A stretch of DNA of 23,829 bases from GCA-003244245 sp046262495. Lineage in GTDB: Bacteria; Actinomycetota; Actinomycetes; Mycobacteriales; Pseudonocardiaceae. A model generated the notes under the pieces. It was not told the origin of the DNA. It worked only from the letters and a program-made list of their open reading frames with translations, and searched no databases. Both the position numbers and the translations under genes were made by a program. The stretch covers positions 1 through 23,829 of the forward strand of contig JBHEMR010000143.1 in assembly GCA_046262495.1 (NCBI GenBank), read 5' to 3'. This document shows positions 7,993-14,465 of the stretch, piece by piece (the stretch's first letter is position 1; the number at the start of each line of letters is the position of its first letter).

Positions 7993-8601
7993 TCAGCCGT
8001 AGGTGTCCCGGGGACCGCGGCCGCGGACGTGTCTCGGGCCGTGCACCCAGCTCGGCGCCGCCGGACCCTGCACCCGCAGCCGGATCACCACGCCGGGCCC
8101 GACGCCGGCGGTAATCCGGACGATCAACTGCCGTTGCAGCAACCGGAGTTGGGTGGCCCACGCCGTGGAGCTGGCCCGCACGGTCAGCTCGCCGTCCTTC
8201 AGCGACACCGGCTCCGCGTGCTCGGCGAGGTCGGCACCCACCAGCTGCGCCCACCGGGCGAACACCACACCGGCCGAGACTCGGTCCACCCAGCCGCGGT
8301 CTGCGACCAGCCGGGAAGCCAGCCGGCCCAGCGGCTGCGGGTCCCGGTCATCGGGCCGCGCACCAGACCAACCGCGGCGTCGCCGTGGCACCGCGCGCGA
8401 GTCGCCGGGCCTGTTGCGGACTCCGCCCGGACCGCTTGGATTACGTTGGGCGGCACGGGCGGCTTCCAGCGCAGCGCGGGCGATGTCGGCGCCTTTCGTC
8501 CCCTCAGATGGGGTCTGAAGTGGGCTCTTCGGTCCATCGAACATCGACTTGTCCACACTATCCACAGGTTTGTCCCCAGCTGGGGTCTGTTCATCGGACA
8601 C
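7993..8601 (-). CDS. DUF721/DciA-like protein
   Basis: A 202-residue protein of the DUF721 family, the actinobacterial relative of DciA, which in bacteria lacking DnaC-type loaders helps load the replicative helicase DnaB. Residues 1-90 are polar and Arg/Pro-rich, probably disordered. The compact domain runs about 90-185: LGRLASRLVADRGWVDRVSAGVVFARWAQLVGADLAEHAEP, then GELTVRASSTAWATQLRLLQRQLI. The C terminus HVRGRGPRDTYG is a hallmark of homologues between recF and gyrB in this bacterial group. The GTG start overlaps the recF stop by 11 bp, so the genes are probably translationally coupled. Helicase loading here is inferred from family and position. Confidence 0.88.
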   Translation of the reverse strand: MSDEQTPAGDKPVDSVDKSMFDGPKSPLQTPSEGTKGADIARAALEAARAAQRNPSGPGGVRNRPGDSRAVPRRRRGWSGARPDDRDPQPLGRLASRLVADRGWVDRVSAGVVFARWAQLVGADLAEHAEPVSLKDGELTVRASSTAWATQLRLLQRQLIVRITAGVGPGVVIRLRVQGPAAPSWVHGPRHVRGRGPRDTYG

Positions 8602-9742
8602 GCCGCACCTCCCCTCCGTTCACGTCGAACCGGATTCCCTGGAGTTCCTCGGGCACATCGGTCGGCACCGCGGCGGTGACCAGCACCTGCTCGGCAGCCA
8701 GCGCGACCTCCGCCAGGCGGGCCCGCCGACTGGTATCCAGCTCAGCGAAGACATCATCGAGCAACAACACCGGCTCGGCGCCACCGCAACGCAGCAAGTG
8801 GTAGCTACCCAGCCGCAGCGCCAACGCGAATGACCACGACTCACCGTGGCTGGCGTAGCCCTTGGCCAGCAAACCGCCCAGGCTGAGCTCCAGATCGTCG
8901 CGGTGCGGCCCGACCAGGCAGACCCCGCGCTCGACTTCGGCAGTCCGCAGCCGGGCCAGCTGTGTGAGCAGGGCTACCTCAAGCAGGTCGACATCGGCCT
9001 TGCCGGTCTCCTGCACCGCCGCCGGCAATGCGTCACCCAGGCTGCTGCGGTACTCGAGCTCGGCCGTAGCTGACTCCGGAGCCACCGCACGGTAGGCCGC
9101 GCACACATAAGGCGCCAGCTCGACGAGCAGGTCCAGCCGGGCCCCCAGCAGTTCCGCACCGTGCCGTGCGAGGTGGCCGTCCCAGACGTCCAGAGTCCGC
9201 AGATCAGCCGACCCTGCCCCGGACCGGCGCGCCGCGCCGGCGGACTTGAGCAACGCGACGCGCTGGCGCAGCACCTTGTCGTAGTCGGCTTGGACGCCGG
9301 CCAGTCGGGGCGCGCGCAAGACCAGCAGATCGTCGAGGAACCGGCGCCGCTGCGCAGGGTCACCGCGGACCAGCGCCAGGTCCTCCGGTGCGAACAGCAC
9401 ACTGCGCAACACCCCGAGCACTTCCCGAGGCCGCGGCACCGCGCAGCGGTTGAGGCGGGCCCGGTTGGCTAGCCCGGGAGCGATCTCCAGCTCCACAGTC
9501 AGCTCCCGGCCGGCGTGTACCACCGCGGTCCGCACGATGGCCCGCTGGGCGCCGTAGCGCACCAGGGGCGCGTCAGTGGACACTCGGTGCGAACCCAGCG
9601 TGGATAGGTAGCTCAGCGCTTCGATCAGGTTCGTCTTGCCCTGCCCGTTGGCGCCCACCAGCACCGCGACACCGGGTTCGAACTCGAGCTCGGCGTGCCC
9701 CCAGGAGCGGAAATCGGTGACGGCCAGCTGTCTCACGTACAC
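8591..9742 (-). CDS. recF: DNA replication and repair protein RecF
   Basis: RecF is an SMC-like ATPase that, with RecO and RecR, helps load RecA at gapped DNA. The 383-residue length is normal. Walker A is GANGQGKT (30-37). Walker B with its Asp pair is LLLDDVFAELD (326-336). The signature-like segment SHGESWSFALALRLG precedes it. The N-terminal MYVRQLAVTDFRSW is typical. The GTG start lies 3 bp after the gnd stop and the gene overlaps the downstream dciA-like gene, so gnd-recF-dciA form a tight operon. In most relatives this operon begins with dnaN, which is absent here. Confidence 0.96.
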   Translation of the reverse strand: MYVRQLAVTDFRSWGHAELEFEPGVAVLVGANGQGKTNLIEALSYLSTLGSHRVSTDAPLVRYGAQRAIVRTAVVHAGRELTVELEIAPGLANRARLNRCAVPRPREVLGVLRSVLFAPEDLALVRGDPAQRRRFLDDLLVLRAPRLAGVQADYDKVLRQRVALLKSAGAARRSGAGSADLRTLDVWDGHLARHGAELLGARLDLLVELAPYVCAAYRAVAPESATAELEYRSSLGDALPAAVQETGKADVDLLEVALLTQLARLRTAEVERGVCLVGPHRDDLELSLGGLLAKGYASHGESWSFALALRLGSYHLLRCGGAEPVLLLDDVFAELDTSRRARLAEVALAAEQVLVTAAVPTDVPEELQGIRFDVNGGEVRRVR

Positions 9743-9745
9743 GTG

Positions 9746-10645
9746 TTAGCCAGCTGGATCGGGGTTGGCTTGCTGCACGGCGTGCCCGCCGAACTGCTGA
9801 CGCAACGCGGCCACCGCTCGCATCGCCGGCGAGTCGGCCTGGCGGGAGGCGAACCGGGCGAACAGCGCCGCGGAGATCACCGGCGCGGGCACCGCGTGGT
9901 TGATCGCTTCCTCGACCGTCCAGCGGCCCTCGCCGGAGTCCTGCACCCAACCACGGAGGTGCGCTAGTTCCGGGTCGTTATCCAGGGCCGCCACCAGCAG
10001 GTCCAGCAGCCAGGAGCGAACCACCGTGCCACGTCGCCACGCTTTGAGCACCGCAGGTACATCGGTGACCACGTCGGCGGCTTCCAGCAGCTCGAAACCC
10101 TCCGCGTAAGCCTGCATCAGGCCGTACTCCACGCCGTTGTGCACCATCTTGGCGAAATGTCCGGCGCCGACGCCGCCGGCGTGCACGAAACCCTCGTTCC
10201 GGGGCCCTTCGGGGCGCAGCGCGTCGAACACCGGCATCAGCCGCTCGACGGACTCGGCGGCCCCGCCGACCATCAGCCCGTAGCCGTTGTCCTTGCCCCA
10301 CACCCCGCCAGAGACACCGCAGTCCAGGTACCCGATGCCGCTGCGAACGAGTAGTTCCGCGTTCACCTGGTCCTCGGTGTAGCGCGAGTTACCGCCATCG
10401 ACGACGAGATCACCCGCCGCGAGCAACCCGGCCAACTGGGCGACAGTGTCCCGGGTCGGGTCGCCAGCCGGCACCATGACCCACACGGTCCGTGGTGCTG
10501 ATAAGCGGTCGACCAACTCGGCCAACGAGTCGACGTCGCGGGCTCCGGCGCTGCGGGCAAAACCGAAAACTTCCACGCCGGCAGCGCGCAGCCGGTCGCG
10601 CATGTTGGCACCCATCTTGCCGAGTCCAACGAGCCCGAGTTGCAC
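9746..10645 (-). CDS. gnd: 6-phosphogluconate dehydrogenase (decarboxylating), short form
   Basis: This cytosolic pentose-phosphate enzyme oxidises 6-phosphogluconate to ribulose 5-phosphate and CO2. At 299 residues it is the short type, often NAD-dependent, rather than the ~470-residue NADP form; cofactor use is inferred. The Rossmann motif is GLVGLGKMGANM (4-15). The substrate-binding stretch VSGGVWGKDNGYGLMVGG is at 111-128, and the catalytic region GGVGAGHFAKMVHNGVEYG (157-175) contains Lys166, His169, Asn170 and Glu173. The GTG start has GGGAGG about 7 nt upstream. A gnd gene here is normal for actinobacteria, but its usual upstream neighbour dnaN is missing. Confidence 0.94.
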   Translation of the reverse strand: MQLGLVGLGKMGANMRDRLRAAGVEVFGFARSAGARDVDSLAELVDRLSAPRTVWVMVPAGDPTRDTVAQLAGLLAAGDLVVDGGNSRYTEDQVNAELLVRSGIGYLDCGVSGGVWGKDNGYGLMVGGAAESVERLMPVFDALRPEGPRNEGFVHAGGVGAGHFAKMVHNGVEYGLMQAYAEGFELLEAADVVTDVPAVLKAWRRGTVVRSWLLDLLVAALDNDPELAHLRGWVQDSGEGRWTVEEAINHAVPAPVISAALFARFASRQADSPAMRAVAALRQQFGGHAVQQANPDPAG

Positions 10646-11208
10646 GACGCATCCTCCCGATAGTGCGGGCTCCTACCGTAGCGGCGGGTGTGGCAGCTCG
10701 GGTTTGGGTACCCGTTGAGCGGGGTATCCACCGGCTTGATGTTTGGATCTTTTCCTTTAGAGAAAACATCAGTAGCAGTAGTAGGTGCTGTGGGCGGTGT
10801 GGACATCCGCCATCTGTCCAGCTCCGCTGGTGTGGTGCGGTGTGGACAGCATCTCTTGTCATTCGTGGCGCGTACTGGCCCGCAGTGGACAGTCGCGTTC
10901 CTCCGGCGTCGGATGCACAGCGGCGCGAAGTTATCCACAGAGTTGTCCTCAGGTGTGGGTAGATCGGTTACTCCTTGTTATCTGGCTGGAGACGCACCAT
11001 TTTTGTGGTCAGTCACACTGCGCTAGCCACTCAGTTCGCGCAGTTCTTACGCCGGCAAGCGTGACGGCGATATCGAAATCGACCGCACGTCACTGGCTGC
11101 TGCCTGATTAAGCTCGACGAGGATGTGGCCCGCACGCTGTGCGTGGTGCTCGCAGAGTGGCTCGGCTGAGTGGCGAGTCAGATGGGGGCCTGATGTGAGG
11201 GCGCGGCG
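10646..11208. other. oriC: candidate origin of replication (oriC), dnaA-gnd side
   Basis: A 563-bp stretch with no convincing gene, located where actinobacterial oriC usually lies (downstream of dnaA). It contains DnaA-box-like 9-mers: TGTGGACAT (10798), TGTGGACAG (10841), AGTGGACAG (10884), the perfect TTATCCACA (10931), and weaker matches GTATCCACC (10724), CTGTCCAGC (10814) and TTGTCCTCA (10943). The four best are spaced 43, 43 and 47 bp apart, about four helical turns. An AT-richer stretch lies at 10738-10770. The portion from about 11000 to 11208 shows nothing I can name, apart from the gnd ribosome-binding site at the left end and that of the 2H gene fragment at the right. Confidence 0.75.
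10738..10806 (+). other. candidate origin unwinding element (AT-rich, DnaA-trios, DnaA box)
   Basis: Reading left to right: an AT-rich arm with an inverted repeat GATGTTT...AAACATC (10738-10744 and 10764-10770), then five consecutive triplets CAG TAG CAG TAG TAG (10770-10784), a 13-bp G/C-rich spacer (10785-10797), and a DnaA box TGTGGACAT (10798-10806). This order resembles the basal unwinding module described in Bacillus subtilis, where repeated 5'-TAG-like DnaA-trios lie next to a DnaA box. Assignment is by layout only. Confidence 0.45.
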
Positions 11209-11574
11209 ATGCCGGCACACGGTCAAACCGGCCTGGTGATTCCGGTGCCGGCGGCGGATGCGCTGCTGGCGTCGGTAGGAACTCGGTACCCGGGGACCGT
11301 GCGCGACGGTGTGCCGGCGCACGTGTCACTCCTGTATCCGTTCGTTGTCGCCGCCGAGCTTGACGAGCGCGTCACCACTGCGTTGCATGAGCTGTTCTTC
11401 GAGCAGGTGCCGATCGCGGTTGAGTTCGTGGAGTGCTACCGGCGCGGCGGGTTCATGGCGTTGCGTCCTGAGTCGAGCGAGGGGCTCACCGAGCTGCTGA
11501 GCAACGGAGCTGGGGGTTATTCGGTGAGACCGCCTGGGCGTTCCGGCGTGGCGCCCAGGCGATCCGACCGATAG
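11209..11574 (+). pseudogene. truncated 2'-5' RNA ligase family (2H phosphoesterase) gene
   Basis: A 121-residue reading frame with ATG start and a GAGGG ribosome-binding site about 8 nt upstream. The N-terminal ~97 residues look like a 2H phosphoesterase: TGLVIPVPAADALL, then PAHVSLLYPF with the first HxS motif at His38/Ser40, then an ELFFEQVPIAVEF strand and FMALRPES. The family is normally ~160-190 residues and needs a second HxT/S motif, which is absent. After SEGLTEL the sequence becomes unrelated low-complexity (GGYSVRPPGRSGV), passes through a perfect inverted repeat and stops. I read it as a 3'-truncated remnant. It occupies the slot between dnaA (convergent, 91 bp away) and oriC. A short functional protein cannot be excluded. 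Confidence 0.6.
11531..11561 (+). repeat. inverted repeat at end of the 2H remnant
   Basis: CGCCTGGGCG (11531-11540) and CGCCCAGGCG (11552-11561) are perfect complements separated by 11 nt, forming a strong GC hairpin. There is no T-tract. It could act as a terminator between two convergent genes (the 2H remnant and dnaA) or mark the joint of a past insertion or deletion. Confidence 0.55.
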
Positions 11575-11665
11575 TTAAAAGTGTGCCGGGCCGCGCTGTC
11601 AGGCACATGAGGGTTGTCCCCCACTACCACCCTGGGTTGCACCCTGAGCCGTCAGGGGAGCCCCG

Positions 11666-13183
11666 TCAGGATCGCGCGCGCTGTTTGATCCGGGAGGTGA
11701 GTTCCTGCACCTGGTCGTAGGTGCGACGGCGTTCGGCCATCTCTTTGCGGATCTTGCGGTCCGCGTGCATCACCGTGGTGTGATCGCGGCCGCCGAAAAT
11801 CTGACCGATTCTCGGTAACGACAGATCAGTCAGCTCGCGGCACAGGTACATGGCGATCTGCCGGGCCTGCGCAACGTGCTTGGTCTTACCTGGTCCACAC
11901 AGGTCCTCGATGGTCAGCCCGAAGAACTCCGCGGTTACCGCCATGATGTTGGGGGCACCGATCTCGTGCGCCTGGTCGTCGGGGATGAGGTCGCGTAGCA
12001 CGATCTCGGCGAGCTGGTTGTCGACGGGTTGACGGTTCAGCGAGGCGAAAGCGGTGACGCGGATCAGCGCGCCCTCCAGCTCTCGAATGTTGCGTTCGAT
12101 CCGGGCGGCGATGAACTCCAGGACCTCATCGGGTGCGGCCAATCGGTCGCCGGCGGCTTTCTTGCGCAGGATGGCGATTCGGGTCTCGAGCTCGGGCGGC
12201 TGGATGTCGGTGATCAGGCCCCACTCGAACCGGGTGCGCAACCGATCTTCCAGGGTGCCCAGTCCCTTGGGCGGGCGATCGGAGGAGATCACGATCTGTT
12301 TGTTCGCGTTGTGCAGGGTGTTGAAGGTGTGGAAGAACTCCTCCTGGGTGCCTTCCTTGCCCTCCAGGAACTGGATGTCGTCGACCAGCAGCACGTCGAC
12401 ATCACGGTAACGGCGCTGGAAGGCCACCTTGCGGTCGTCGCGCAGGGAGTTGATGAAGTCGTTGGTGAACTCTTCGGTGGAGACGTAGCGCACCCGCATG
12501 CCGGGGAACAGCCGCTCTGCGTAGTGCCCGACGGCGTGCAGCAGGTGCGTTTTGCCCAACCCCGACTCGCCCCAGATGAACAGTGGGTTGTAAGCCCGCG
12601 CCGGTGCCTCGGACACCGCCACCGCGGCGGCATGCGCGAAGCGGTTGGACGCCCCGATCACAAAAGTATCGAAGGTGTACTTCTCGTTGAGCTTGGTCTG
12701 TGACCTCGGCGGCCGGGTGGATGCTGCGGCGGCCGGGCCGGCGAAAGTGGGCCAGATCTCGTTTACGGTTGCCACCGCGGCCTCCTTCTCGCTCTGCCCG
12801 CCAGAGTTTGCATCGGCGCCGATGGCGGTGGGACCCGGCGGCGAGCTGTCCCGGCCGTAGTTGTCAGTCTCAACCGCGCCGGGTGCGGTGAACTGCGGCG
12901 GTAACTGCGGTGGCACCGGCAGCGGGTGGTCGACCTTCACCGCGAGCGACACCTGCCGACCCAGGCGCCGGGACAGTGCCGCGCTGATCGGTTCGCGTAA
13001 GGCCCGTTCGATGGCGTCCTTGGCGAAGTCGCTTGGCGCAGCTAGCAGCGCAGTGCCATCCAGCAGACCGATCGGTCGGGTGACGCGCATCCAGGCACGT
13101 TGCTGAGGCGACAGGGTCCCGGTGGAGAGCTCCCGCACGACCTCGTTCCACACCTGGCCGAGATCGGATTGTCGCTCTGACAC
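11666..13183 (-). CDS. dnaA: chromosomal replication initiator protein DnaA
   Basis: DnaA binds DnaA boxes at oriC, oligomerises with ATP and melts the origin. The protein is 505 residues. Domain I is about 1-85 (VWNEVVRELSTGTLSPQQRAW). A Pro/Gly-rich linker (domain II, about 85-160) follows. The AAA+ domain III has Walker A GESGLGKTH (205-213), Walker B VLLVDDIQFL (264-273) and sensor-like segments (SSDRPPKGL, LRTRFEWGL). Domain IV carries the DnaA signature GGRDHTTVMHADRKI with DHTTV at 467-471. The GTG start has AGGGGAG about 9 nt upstream. DnaA boxes lie just upstream (13229-13260), so autoregulation is likely. Downstream there is no dnaN, unlike nearly all actinobacteria. Confidence 0.97.
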   Translation of the reverse strand: MSERQSDLGQVWNEVVRELSTGTLSPQQRAWMRVTRPIGLLDGTALLAAPSDFAKDAIERALREPISAALSRRLGRQVSLAVKVDHPLPVPPQLPPQFTAPGAVETDNYGRDSSPPGPTAIGADANSGGQSEKEAAVATVNEIWPTFAGPAAAASTRPPRSQTKLNEKYTFDTFVIGASNRFAHAAAVAVSEAPARAYNPLFIWGESGLGKTHLLHAVGHYAERLFPGMRVRYVSTEEFTNDFINSLRDDRKVAFQRRYRDVDVLLVDDIQFLEGKEGTQEEFFHTFNTLHNANKQIVISSDRPPKGLGTLEDRLRTRFEWGLITDIQPPELETRIAILRKKAAGDRLAAPDEVLEFIAARIERNIRELEGALIRVTAFASLNRQPVDNQLAEIVLRDLIPDDQAHEIGAPNIMAVTAEFFGLTIEDLCGPGKTKHVAQARQIAMYLCRELTDLSLPRIGQIFGGRDHTTVMHADRKIRKEMAERRRTYDQVQELTSRIKQRARS

Positions 13184-13228
13184 CCGCTGACTCCCCTTCC
13201 GCCGGTGGTGGACTTCAGGAGCGCACGC

Positions 13229-13260
13229 GTGTCCACAGAGTTATCCACAGCTGTGGATAA
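13229..13260. promoter_or_regulatory. DnaA-box cluster upstream of dnaA
   Basis: Three DnaA-box 9-mers are visible: GTGTCCACA (13229-13237), TTATCCACA (13241-13249) and, inverted, TGTGGATAA (13252-13260). The last two match the consensus exactly and form a perfect 20-bp palindrome. They lie 46-77 bp upstream of the dnaA GTG, inside its likely leader or promoter, suggesting DnaA autoregulation or an upstream half of a bipartite origin. Confidence 0.85.
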
Positions 13261-13430
13261 CGTGATCGCGCTCTCCCCGGGTCCCCGACGTGCCAGCTTG
13301 CCGGGCGGCCTCCAGCAGTGTTCGGGCGCCGCAAGCTAACAAGCCTGGGGTGCTGCCACAAGAACCCCGTGTAAGCAAGCACCATCGATGTAACGGCGTG
13401 TCGCCCGGACAGTGACGCGAGACGCTGGTT

Positions 13431-13460
13431 TTGACGTCTTGGGTGCCGGCCGCCTAGGCT
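13431..13460 (+). promoter_or_regulatory. promoter of rpmH operon
   Basis: TTGACG (13431-13436) and TAGGCT (13455-13460) are separated by 18 bp, good -35 and -10 boxes for the main sigma factor. The predicted transcript starts near 13467, leaving a leader of about 80 nt before rpmH. Confidence 0.6.
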
Positions 13461-13545
13461 CGGGCCGTCTCCCGCCCACCGGCGGGTATTCTTGCGCGCC
13501 CTCGCCCATGGCGACGCGCACCACAGCACCGGGAGAACGACAGCC

Positions 13546-13689
13546 GTGAGCAAGGGCAAGCGTACGTTTCAGCCGAACAACCGTCGCCGGGCCAGAACCC
13601 ACGGGTTCCGGTTGCGGATGCGTACCCGCGCCGGGCGCGCGATCCTGGCGGCCCGGCGCCGCAAGGGTCGCATCGAGTTGTCGGCCTAA
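13546..13689 (+). CDS. rpmH: 50S ribosomal protein L34
   Basis: A 47-residue, very basic protein (MSKGKRTFQPNNRRRARTHG at the N terminus) ending RRRKGRIELSA. It has the L34 signature FQPNNRRRARTHGFRLRMRT and normal length. L34 binds 23S rRNA in the large subunit. The GTG start has GGGAGA about 9 nt upstream; the reading frame stays open upstream but lacks a ribosome-binding site. It is the first gene of the rpmH-rnpA-yidD-yidC cluster and lies opposite dnaA, as in most bacteria. Confidence 0.97.
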   Translation: MSKGKRTFQPNNRRRARTHGFRLRMRTRAGRAILAARRRKGRIELSA

Positions 13690-13713
13690 CCTCCTCGCGC
13701 CGGATATCTCGCG

Positions 13714-14136
13714 TTGCTCCCCGCTGCCGCCCGACTGACCCGCCGCGACGACTTCGCGACGGGGATGCAGCGGGGCCGCCGGGCGGCTCGCGGCTCCGTC
13801 GTCGTACACCTGGCCTGTGCCGGCGCCACTGACACACCACCGCCGGTGAGCCCGACAGTGAGCTCACAAGTGGGTCCCAAAGTGGGATTTGTGGTCGGTC
13901 GGACAGTCGGTGGGTCTGTGGTCCGGCACCGGGTGCAGCGCCGGTTGCGCCATCTCATGCGGTCCCGCTTGGCGCGTCTTCCGGCCGGATCGCTCGTGGT
14001 CGTGCGGGCACTACCATCGTCGGCCGGCGCGAGTAGCGCGGCGCTGAGTGATGATCTGGACGGCGCACTACGGCGGCTGCTCGGCTCCCGTGCCGTGGGC
14101 ACCTCGGGCGCGGCGGACCTGGGCAAGCGACGATGA
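13714..14136 (+). CDS. rnpA: ribonuclease P protein component
   Basis: The protein subunit of RNase P, which assists the catalytic RNA in trimming tRNA 5' leaders. It is 140 residues. The N-terminal MLPAAARLTRRDDFATGMQRGRRAARG is typical, followed by VGFVVGRTVGGSVVRHRVQRRLRHLMR, the RNR region with His in place of the usual Asn (a change I recall also in mycobacterial RnpA). A Ser/Ala-rich insertion (PSSAGASSAALSDD) lies near residues 97-112. The TTG start is used because it gives the canonical MLP opening; no strong ribosome-binding site is visible and coupling to rpmH (24 bp upstream) is likely. Its stop overlaps the yidD ATG. Confidence 0.93.
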   Translation: MLPAAARLTRRDDFATGMQRGRRAARGSVVVHLACAGATDTPPPVSPTVSSQVGPKVGFVVGRTVGGSVVRHRVQRRLRHLMRSRLARLPAGSLVVVRALPSSAGASSAALSDDLDGALRRLLGSRAVGTSGAADLGKRR

Positions 14137-14465
14137 CGGGCCTGCCTTCCGGGGCGCAACCGGCTGCTTCGAGGGATCCGACGCGGGCAAGCGGTCCGAC
14201 TGTTGCGACTGGGCAGGTGGTTCGGTTGCTGGTGGTGTTCTTGCGGTTCTACCGCCGGTGGATCTCCCCGGCGTTTCCGCCGACCTGCCGGTTTTTTCCG
14301 AGCTGCAGCGCGTATGCAATCGAGGCACTGACCATGCACGGGATGCTACGTGGGTCGTGGTGGACGGCGCGACGGTTACTTCGCTGCGGACCCTGGCACC
14401 CTGGAGGAGTGGATCCGGTCCCTCCAGGGAGATCACCCCGCTCCCATGCCGAGAGTGAGTCGTAG
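14133..14465 (+). CDS. yidD: membrane protein insertion efficiency factor YidD
   Basis: A 110-residue member of the YidD family, a small membrane-associated protein that aids YidC-dependent insertion. The first ~30 residues are variable and polar. The core reads LVVFLRFYRRWISPAFPPTC with the CRFFPSCSAYAIEALTMHG motif following, then RRLLRCGPWHPGG and DPVPP. The family's conserved cysteines (TCRFFPSCS) are kept; the usual RCHPW is RCGPW here. The ATG overlaps the rnpA stop (ATGA) and the stop TAG shares a base with the yidC GTG, so rnpA, yidD and yidC are translationally coupled. Confidence 0.94.
   Translation: MTGLPSGAQPAASRDPTRASGPTVATGQVVRLLVVFLRFYRRWISPAFPPTCRFFPSCSAYAIEALTMHGMLRGSWWTARRLLRCGPWHPGGVDPVPPGRSPRSHAESES

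Larger units (their letters stand above)
13184..13545. other. dnaA-rpmH divergent intergenic region
   Basis: A 362-bp non-coding region between divergent dnaA and rpmH. It holds a DnaA-box cluster near dnaA (13229-13260) and a good rpmH promoter (13431-13460). Between them, on the minus strand, TTGTGG and TAGCTT with a 17-bp spacer lie at about 13331-13359 and may be a dnaA promoter, though the -10 is poor. I see no small gene or RNA here. Confidence 0.7.

Noticed and set aside
10785..11111. Short open frames on the plus strand in the dnaA-gnd gap
   Set aside because: They run through DnaA boxes, lack ribosome-binding sites and resemble no protein family; the segment is better read as origin DNA.
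13241..13260. The 20-bp palindrome upstream of dnaA as a terminator
   Set aside because: It consists of two perfect head-to-head DnaA boxes and lies in a promoter region between divergent genes, so a binding-site role is more likely.
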